Part shown: one piece after another, positions 57,201 through 64,000 of the stretch
How the letters are laid out: each line of letters opens with the position of its first letter
How positions within the stretch are numbered: the stretch's first letter is position 1
The notes under the pieces: generated by a model
What the model was told of the DNA's origin: nothing
Database searches by the model: none
The model's input: the letters and a program-made list of their open reading frames with translations, nothing else
Source of the DNA: Nitrospinaceae bacterium
Lineage (GTDB): Bacteria > Nitrospinota > Nitrospinia > Nitrospinales > VA-1
DNA length: 64,000 bases
Assembly (NCBI GenBank): GCA_029261655.1
Contig: JAJDAY010000030.1
Location: 62,001-126,000, forward strand
Reading direction: 5' to 3'
Position numbers and translations under genes: made by a program

Positions 57201-58601
57201 TCAGCGAAAGTTGAGAGCCGTGAAAGCGATGGCAGGGGGAGGGGATTGAAAAGCCCGCAACAGGTCTTTTTCGCGGTAGCCCAGTTTCCTGAGCGGTTTA
57301 AAAGCAGAGACGATCTCGCTTTCGGAAACATAAGCTACAGTGTCGGGAACACCGCGAGAACTGAGACTGTCCACCAGTTTTGCCATCAGCTTGCGTTGTT
57401 TTTTTGGAGTTCCCTCCTGGGGGGGGTATTTCATTTTATTTTTGTAGGGGCTTTTATAGGTCGAGTTGACCGCGTGCAGGGTCTGCAGCATCAGGAGATC
57501 GCGGTCCCAGGGAGCCATGCGCTGGACCTCAGGATGGTTCTGCATGATTTCCACTACGCTGGCAACCTTCTCGTTCATGAAACGGCTGACATAAAGGTGC
57601 TGGTATTCTTTTTCCACCTGAGAAAAACCGATGGCTTTGCCCACACGGGCCAGCAAGTCGAAATTCACCATGAAGGTGTATTGACCGCCATAAAGATTGA
57701 AATAGGGCCGGCCTTCCTGATTCAATTCGATCAGGGAATGCATTCCGTAATCAAACGCCGTGTATCCTTGGCTGTCAGGGTGTAATAGCCCCCGTGCCCG
57801 TTCCAGTGTGGTGAAAGCCCCGGTGTTGATGGGAATGGGAATTTCCTCGGCGCACAAGTCCATTTGAACCTGAATCGTTTTGGCGTAAGGCCAGTCCGCG
57901 ATGTCCACCCGCTGATAACTTTTTTCCCACTGAATGGCCGCCAGGAAAGGCCCAAGCGTCTGCAAGGCTGGAAGATCTTTCTCGCCGAACATTTTTATAA
58001 AAGACTCGAACTCGATATTCAACAAGGCCGGGTCCAGAAGCGGTTGCAGGTACTCCTCGTATAAAGTGTTCTCATGTTTCAGGAGAACCTTTGTGGAAAG
58101 GTCGTCCCAGATTTCATTGGAAATAATTTTATCGATGGACTGAGGCTTGAAACAGTCGAGTCGACTGGCGTCCACCCGGACCGTGGAAAAGCGCCCGGCG
58201 TGGTCTCCAAGCCGAGGATTGGCGCGCACCCCTTTCAGGATTTCTTCCGAGTAGTCGCACAAAACGTAGTGGATGCAAGGGTAGATCTTTTGTTCGGTGT
58301 CGAGTTCTTTGAGCCGGCTAAGGAAGCAGGCGGCGAGGTTGCCGTTGCCAACGCCCCATTCCTGAATAAAGCGGGTGGATAGCGATACCGACTGGTCTTT
58401 GACTTGCTGATAATATTCTTCGGCCAGCGTGTGCGCCAGCCGGTGGTCCAGACTGACATAAGTCTGGAAATGATCGTGGATAGCAGGCCCCAGCATTCCA
58501 TAAAAAATGGAATTGATATGGGTCTGCCATTGATCCGCGGGTTTGAAATCCCCAAGGGGAAGGAGACTTTGGGGATTTTGGTTCATCAATGTATCTCGCA
58601 A
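57201..58601 (-). CDS. MidA-like SAM-dependent methyltransferase (DUF185 type)
   Basis: FIQEWGVGNGNLAACFLSRLKELDTEQKIYPCIHYVLCDYSEEIL; SNEIWDDL. Confidence 0.72.
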   Translation of the reverse strand: MRDTLMNQNPQSLLPLGDFKPADQWQTHINSIFYGMLGPAIHDHFQTYVSLDHRLAHTLAEEYYQQVKDQSVSLSTRFIQEWGVGNGNLAACFLSRLKELDTEQKIYPCIHYVLCDYSEEILKGVRANPRLGDHAGRFSTVRVDASRLDCFKPQSIDKIISNEIWDDLSTKVLLKHENTLYEEYLQPLLDPALLNIEFESFIKMFGEKDLPALQTLGPFLAAIQWEKSYQRVDIADWPYAKTIQVQMDLCAEEIPIPINTGAFTTLERARGLLHPDSQGYTAFDYGMHSLIELNQEGRPYFNLYGGQYTFMVNFDLLARVGKAIGFSQVEKEYQHLYVSRFMNEKVASVVEIMQNHPEVQRMAPWDRDLLMLQTLHAVNSTYKSPYKNKMKYPPQEGTPKKQRKLMAKLVDSLSSRGVPDTVAYVSESEIVSAFKPLRKLGYREKDLLRAFQSPPPAIAFTALNFR

Positions 58602-58627
58602 TCCCTGGTGGAATTGGAAGGTCCTTA

Positions 58628-59752
58628 TTATTCTTCAGCCAGAGTTTCCATGCCAGGCGCGTTGCCGGACATATCGCCTCCGCCGGCATAACCACCGGTT
58701 TGAGAAACTCCGCCGGGAATGTTGGAAGGGTTCTGCCCTTCAGTTGCGCCAGCGGCGGGAGCATCCGCTCCCATGTTTTTCATCAGTTTTTCGTAAGTGC
58801 GGTAAGCTTCTTCAGCGTCTTCAAGACGATTGACTTCTTTGTAACAATTATACAGGTTGTACCAGGCGAGGGCGTCATTGCCGTTCAGCGTAGTGGCGGT
58901 TTTGAATTCCTTGATGGCGCTTTCCAATCGGCCCATTGTGGCGTAAAGGCTTCCGAGATTGGTGTGCGGCAGATTGTACTCAGGATCAATTTCGCTGGCT
59001 TTCTTAAAAGCTTTAACCGCTTCGTCGATCATGCCTTTCACCGAATAACAGCTCCCAAGGTTGCAAAAAGCCTGGGGGTCTTTTTCGTCGATATCCACCA
59101 CGCATAGAGCGGCGTTGAGCGCCTCGTCATGATGATTGGCGTTGAAATAGGTGGTGGAAAGAGCGGAGCGCAGTTCTTTGTCTTCCGGGCTGAACATCAG
59201 AACTTTTTTCAAAACCATGATTTCTTCCTCGTACATCATTTGAATGTCATACGCGGCGGCCAGGTTCGCATAACCCATGATATCGGTGGGGTCGAGTTCG
59301 ATGACTCTTTTAAAGCTTTGCACGGCGCTTGGGAAGTATTCCAGCAACATATAAACTCCGCCAAGGTTGAAATGGATTTCAATGTCGTCGGGAGTCAGTT
59401 CCGCCGCCCGGTTCAACTCCCGGATGGCTTCCTCTTCGTGGTTGAACAGACTGTAAGCGGTTCCAAGCAACTTGTAGCCGCGGGCGTTTTTTGGGTCGCG
59501 GCTGATGACCTGCTTTAAAATTTTGATGGCGTCATCATAGTTTCCGCCATCCATATAATAAGTGGCCAGTTCATTCAATTTTTCCGGATTGTTCGGATCG
59601 TCTTTCAGCTCTTTTTTTACCTGACGGACCTTTTTCATGATTTTGGTTTCCAGTTTGATTTGCTCTGGATCCCGAACCCCCAATTCTTCAAAAATATAGG
59701 GGTCGATTTTCATGGTGACCCAATCCGTTGCGTTGCCTTTTTCCTCGGCCAT
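58628..59752 (-). CDS. TPR-repeat protein
   Basis: Tandem 34-aa units, e.g. ARGYKLLGTAYSLFNHEEEAIRELNRAAELTPDDIEIHFNLGGVYMLLEYFPSAVQSFKRVIELDP. Confidence 0.95.
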   Translation of the reverse strand: MAEEKGNATDWVTMKIDPYIFEELGVRDPEQIKLETKIMKKVRQVKKELKDDPNNPEKLNELATYYMDGGNYDDAIKILKQVISRDPKNARGYKLLGTAYSLFNHEEEAIRELNRAAELTPDDIEIHFNLGGVYMLLEYFPSAVQSFKRVIELDPTDIMGYANLAAAYDIQMMYEEEIMVLKKVLMFSPEDKELRSALSTTYFNANHHDEALNAALCVVDIDEKDPQAFCNLGSCYSVKGMIDEAVKAFKKASEIDPEYNLPHTNLGSLYATMGRLESAIKEFKTATTLNGNDALAWYNLYNCYKEVNRLEDAEEAYRTYEKLMKNMGADAPAAGATEGQNPSNIPGGVSQTGGYAGGGDMSGNAPGMETLAEE

Positions 59753-59927
59753 GACGATTTGACTCCTTGAAATTTTTGACTTAAAGGTGTTTGGTAAGAT
59801 TGATACTAGGGTATCCGTAAGGAGGTGTCAAGCAGTGATGCCCACGCGCACGCTTGTAATCCAATGGTTTTATTTTCCCTGTCGAAGATAATTTTCGACC
59901 CGCCAATAAATAGGGGAGCGTCGTAAA

Positions 59928-61733
59928 TCACGTTTGCGCTGTCAATTCTTCATCGCCTGCCATATTGATGATTTCCTCTTTGCCGAAATGGTCCAGATAG
60001 AGGAGGAAGTGTTCGCGCGAAAGAAAATTCCAGATATTGCGCGAGGGGAAGTTTTCTTCAATGATCTGGTTGAAATTTTCGTACACATCCATGACTTCCT
60101 CGCGCGGCATGCCGGCTTTGATGTCGAAATCGAAAACGATGGCCATGTCTCTTTCCGGGTCGTGGATGATCCGGTCGATCTTGAATTTTGACGGGTTGTG
60201 GTAGATGGCCGAATCTTTTTCCAGCGCGAAAGTGGATTGGCCCACGGAATGGATGGTTCCTGTTCCCAACTCGCTGTTTTCTACGGTGAACCGGATGGTG
60301 TCTTCGGCTTCAAACCGTTCCTCGGTGGGAAAGCCGAAGAACAGGTACAGGTGATTCCATATTCCCGCGTCCGAGCTGTTTTTAAGGACCCGTTTTTCCG
60401 TGGCCTGGTCGCAACCTTTGTCGATGAGAGAAAGGATGCGGTCGTTGGCGCTTTCCAGACCGAAAAAAAGCATGATGAAACCGGCGCGGTGCATTTCCTC
60501 GAATAACTCAGGCGTTTCCACATTCCCCGATTCAAACTTGAGCATTCCCAGGGCGCGCATCTCGACCCCCTGCGACAAAATGGCCTTGGACATCCTGCGG
60601 AAAGCGTTGGGGGAGATCGCTTCGTCCGAGAAAGTGAAGTATTTGGTATGGTAACGTTTGCCAAGGTAGTCCAGGTCTTCTGCCACGCGGGCTTCATTTT
60701 CTTTCCGGTAATAGGAGTCGTAAATGAAACTGTGCGTGCAGAAAGTGCATTTCCCCCAGTAGCATCCCCGGCTGGCCATATAGGGCAGGACGGGGTAAGG
60801 CATCAGGTATTTGCTGAGGTCCAGGCCGTCGAATGTGGGGCGTGCCAGAAGGTCGTAGGGCAGAGCGTCGGATTTCGGGTTGCGGGTGATTTGTCCGTTC
60901 TCCAGATGGATCAGATTGGGAACGGTGCTGAGCGGTTTGTTTTCTTTCAGGCTGACGATGAGTTTGTCCAGAGGCTCTTCCCCCTCGAACAAAATAATGC
61001 TGTGAAAAAACTCCTCAAAAAGAATTTTTTTATCTTCCAGAATATCCTGATGACGTGCGAACACACTGCCCCCGATGACGATGTGCAGATGGGGATATTT
61101 TTTTCGTAGCAGGCGCGCCAGTGTCAGGCCGGGAATCACCTGGCCCACATGGATGATGGATATTCCCGCCAGTCCGTATTCGTCCCAGTTTACTCTGGGA
61201 ATGAGATGGTCCTGATAAAGGGCTAAAAAAGGGTTGCTGACGGAATCCTGGGTGGCTGAAACAATGCCCTCCAGGTTTTCCTCAGGCGTCCCCTGCATGA
61301 AAAAGGAATCCAGATCGATACGGCTGGGATGGTGCGCGAACGAAATCAGTTTCATCGCGATTTTCAGGGTGGTGAAGGCTTTTTTGTACAGCGGAAACTG
61401 AAAAAACAATTCCTCGGTGCGCAGAACATCCAACGCCTCCCCGATTTCGGAATAGATACTTTCAAGATATTCCCTGTCTGACAGGATTTGCCGATAAACC
61501 GATTGAACTTCCTGCTCTTCACGGGTGTGAGCAGGTTTGTCGAGGCGGGCGCGGATGATTTCGACGCATTGGGTCAAATAGTCCCTGGAAAGAAAAGTCT
61601 CGTAACATTCAATATTGAAATCATATTGATCGACGGCGTGCCCTTTGTTTTCCAGGAAAGCCTTCAATGTGGGTAATGCCAGGTAAGGCTGACTGGGAAA
61701 CCATTGGGGCGGGAAAATCAGGGCCGATTTCAT
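59928..61733 (-). CDS. B12-binding-domain radical SAM protein
   Basis: ALIFPPQWFPSQPYLALPTLKAFLENKGHAVDQYDFN; YMASRGCYWGKCTFCTHSFIYD (CX3CX2C). Confidence 0.93.
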   Translation of the reverse strand: MKSALIFPPQWFPSQPYLALPTLKAFLENKGHAVDQYDFNIECYETFLSRDYLTQCVEIIRARLDKPAHTREEQEVQSVYRQILSDREYLESIYSEIGEALDVLRTEELFFQFPLYKKAFTTLKIAMKLISFAHHPSRIDLDSFFMQGTPEENLEGIVSATQDSVSNPFLALYQDHLIPRVNWDEYGLAGISIIHVGQVIPGLTLARLLRKKYPHLHIVIGGSVFARHQDILEDKKILFEEFFHSIILFEGEEPLDKLIVSLKENKPLSTVPNLIHLENGQITRNPKSDALPYDLLARPTFDGLDLSKYLMPYPVLPYMASRGCYWGKCTFCTHSFIYDSYYRKENEARVAEDLDYLGKRYHTKYFTFSDEAISPNAFRRMSKAILSQGVEMRALGMLKFESGNVETPELFEEMHRAGFIMLFFGLESANDRILSLIDKGCDQATEKRVLKNSSDAGIWNHLYLFFGFPTEERFEAEDTIRFTVENSELGTGTIHSVGQSTFALEKDSAIYHNPSKFKIDRIIHDPERDMAIVFDFDIKAGMPREEVMDVYENFNQIIEENFPSRNIWNFLSREHFLLYLDHFGKEEIINMAGDEELTAQT

Positions 61734-61922
61734 GATTCAATTCCTTCAAACACGTCCAGAACTTGTTAGTATTTATATCGGTAGAGGATAACCCTCGGTA
61801 AGGGACCTGTCAATCAGCGCTTTCGCCTGGAAGGTCGGGCAACTTCTTCCGGTCACCGAAACCCGGTATTTATGGCGGGCAAGGTCCTGTCAGGTACGCT
61901 TAAAGCCGGAAATTGGAATGTC

Positions 61923-61951
61923 TTGACACCCCCTAGGGGAAAGTCTATAAT
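61923..61951 (+). promoter_or_regulatory. Consensus sigma-70 promoter
   Basis: TTGACA-N17-TATAAT, exact consensus hexamers; spacer contains palindrome CCCCTAGGGG. Confidence 0.85.
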
Positions 61952-62031
61952 TTCTCTCATTCCCAAAATACGGATTGCAACACATTGAATTAGAAGTTTT
62001 AAACAACTTGTGCTGAATAGGAGGTTGTCCC

Positions 62032-62640
62032 TTGAGCGACCAGGAAACAGAGAAGGATGAAGAACAAAAGGAAGAAACCACGGGTGTGGAAACTAAAGAT
62101 GTCGATTCCCTCTCGGATTTGAGTGAGCTTGAAAAGATCAAGCAAGAGCTCCAAAAGGAAAAAGAAAAAGCGGCCCAGGAACTCGCTGAAGGTGAAGATG
62201 AGGACGAAGATCTCAGGGAAGTAGATTATCTGCAAAAGCTCATCACCCTGTCGGTCAAGTTTGACCACCATTGCAGTATGTGGTTGATGCCCGCTCACAT
62301 AGATTGTGGTTTGAAATTCAACCATCAGTTGTCGGAAGCTTATGGTAGCCAACTGAACACCATTCAGTCTTTTTTACGGCTTCTGGAAAATGTCGACGGC
62401 GTGACACGGGAACTGGTGACCAAGGATGTTATTTTAAAACTGCGGAGCACATTGCAGAACATACATAAAAATCTGGTGAAACCTTTGATTCTGGAAGTGG
62501 GCCGGATGAAGAAAAAACCCAAATCAGAAAGCCTCGACCTTTTCAAAACCAATTGGAATGATAGATTGATGGAACTGCAAAAGGCCTGTGATTTCGAGTA
62601 TCAGGTTCTCGATTGCAAAAGTTTCATGATTAAAGGTTAA
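62032..62640 (+). CDS. Hypothetical acidic/coiled-coil protein
   Basis: TTG start with AGGAGG SD; 202 aa; downstream of consensus promoter. Confidence 0.75.
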   Translation: MSDQETEKDEEQKEETTGVETKDVDSLSDLSELEKIKQELQKEKEKAAQELAEGEDEDEDLREVDYLQKLITLSVKFDHHCSMWLMPAHIDCGLKFNHQLSEAYGSQLNTIQSFLRLLENVDGVTRELVTKDVILKLRSTLQNIHKNLVKPLILEVGRMKKKPKSESLDLFKTNWNDRLMELQKACDFEYQVLDCKSFMIKG

Positions 62641-62974
62641 ATAGAAGCCTGAAGAATCTGGGGAAAGAGGAGTCTTTCTTCAGACTGATAAGCGCAGGGT
62701 TTTCGAGAATGCCCGTCATGGGATGTGATATCTGTAAAAATTTTTATTCCTCCTGATATGGATGTATTTGGGAGTCATCCCCTGGCTTCCAGATATTGGT
62801 TGCGAAAGAGCCAAGACCGTTGTGAAAAATTTTCCAAGGATGTCCCCCTGACGTTTGCCAAATCTGAAGATTCCTCAAATATGAAGTTTCAGGAAAATGC
62901 GGGAATAAATCCGTGAGCCTCTCGCGCCCACGTCAACAGAAAATTGCGTAAAAAAATCAAGTGAAGGAGTCTTA

Positions 62975-64000
62975 ATGTCAGAAGAATCGCAAGTGGGAGA
63001 TAAAGAATTGGACACAGCGGAGGAAGAATCCTTTTCTTCGGACGCGATTGCAGTTCTTGATGGCGAAACTCTGCCCGAGGAACAGGAGCTAGCCGAGGTT
63101 GACCACACTCAGCTTTATGTCTGGATCGCGGACTCCGGCAACGATCGAATACAAAAGTTTGATGGCAACGGAAAATTCCTGTTCAGTTTCGGAAAATCAG
63201 GCGGAACGAGGCCACCTTACGATCCCGGCGAATTCAAGACACCAGGCTCCGTCACCGTTGATAACAGTGGAAATATCTGGGTAGCCGACACCGGCTGTCA
63301 CAGGATACAAAAATTTGACTCCGAGGGCGATTTTCTGCACGTGTTCGGCAGTGAAGGCTGGGGGCAGGAGAAATTTTACTGGCCCGAAGCGATCATCGCG
63401 GAACCCACGGGGACGATTCTGGTTGTGGACACCCACAACCACTGTATCAAGCGTTACGATGACGACGGAGATTTCCTGCTGAGTTTTGGGTTTGCCGGTG
63501 ATTTTGACGGGTTCCTGAAATTTCCTTCCGGAATCGCTCTGGACCGCGAGGGCAATATTTATGTGGCCGACCGCGATAATCAAAGGGTTCAGATTTTCAA
63601 CGAAGACGGGCAGTTTCTATCAAAATTTGGTGAATATGGATTTGAGCAGGGAAGACTGAATTTTCCCACCGGGATTCTCGTTCGCAGGGATGGTACGATC
63701 ATCGTTGCCGAAAAAAGTCAGAACCGTTTGCAACTGTTTTCCCGCGAAGGAGAAAGCCTGGGAGTGATCGGCGAGAACGGAAAGCGGGACGGACAATTCA
63801 ATTGTCCCGTGGCTTTGGTTGAAGATCCTTATGGATATGTGTTTGTGGTTGATACCATCAACCATCGCATACAAAAATTCGATCCCGATCTGAACTTCGT
63901 ATCCAAATGGGGTGTGATTGGGAAGGAGCCGGGTCAGTTCAAAGATCCTGCGGGCATCAGCCTTTCATGGGAGCCTGATTGGGCGCCTCAGGAGGAATGA
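62975..64000 (+). CDS. NHL-repeat beta-propeller protein, no signal peptide
   Basis: Six or so repeats such as GNIWVADTGCHRIQKFDSEGDFLHVFGSEGWGQEKFYWPEAI. Confidence 0.93.
   Translation: MSEESQVGDKELDTAEEESFSSDAIAVLDGETLPEEQELAEVDHTQLYVWIADSGNDRIQKFDGNGKFLFSFGKSGGTRPPYDPGEFKTPGSVTVDNSGNIWVADTGCHRIQKFDSEGDFLHVFGSEGWGQEKFYWPEAIIAEPTGTILVVDTHNHCIKRYDDDGDFLLSFGFAGDFDGFLKFPSGIALDREGNIYVADRDNQRVQIFNEDGQFLSKFGEYGFEQGRLNFPTGILVRRDGTIIVAEKSQNRLQLFSREGESLGVIGENGKRDGQFNCPVALVEDPYGYVFVVDTINHRIQKFDPDLNFVSKWGVIGKEPGQFKDPAGISLSWEPDWAPQEE

Noticed and set aside
62725-62916. 63-aa plus-strand ORF before the last NHL gene
   Set aside because: No clear RBS or homology pattern; may be chance.
1-64000. CRISPR arrays, transposases, tRNA or rRNA genes
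   Set aside because: No regularly spaced identical repeats, no DDE/IS-type ORFs, and no tRNA/rRNA-like sequence recognised by eye; a tRNAscan/Infernal run would be decisive.

Overview
This 64 kb window is bacterial and mostly coding. The gene content (copper nitrite reductase, a multi-domain cytochrome c with an ethylbenzene-dehydrogenase-gamma-like C-terminus, molybdenum cofactor genes, many NHL-propeller proteins) resembles a Nitrospina/Nitrospinota-type nitrite oxidiser. That lineage call is inference from gene content only. Main blocks: (i) 1-2.1 kb, the 5' part of a large NHL-propeller plus helical-domain protein that the ORF track misses because it runs off the window edge; (ii) about 2.2-21.7 kb, a glycosyltransferase/methyltransferase/flippase-like surface-glycan island, interrupted by prfB (with its programmed +1 frameshift site) and an RNase Z-like hydrolase; (iii) 21.8-31.8 kb, LOG protein, CBS protein, small membrane ORFs, a decayed GlcG-like gene, CruF-like/HpnA pair, SurA-like PPIase, porin, FG-GAP protein; (iv) 32-37 kb, moeA, mobB-mobA fusion, nirK with a near-perfect sigma-54 promoter, and a PAS sigma-54 activator; (v) 37-49 kb, transglutaminase, two cyclophilins, kamA, cytochrome c, PhnD/PhnC-like pair without permease, SxtJ-like, STAS, and an NxrC-like cytochrome; (vi) 49-64 kb, NHL proteins, pyrophosphatase, DUF4142/cupredoxin lipoproteins, a SufR-like regulator, pentapeptide protein, two radical SAM proteins, MidA-like methyltransferase and a TPR protein. 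No tRNA, rRNA, CRISPR array or transposase was recognised. No clearly novel multi-gene system can be proven from sequence alone. The best leads are the nirK/sigma-54 regulatory circuit, the GT4 gene split at a 9-nt homopolymer, a radical SAM protein with a non-canonical Cys motif, and a SufR-like regulator sharing a 14-mer with a copper-protein operon.
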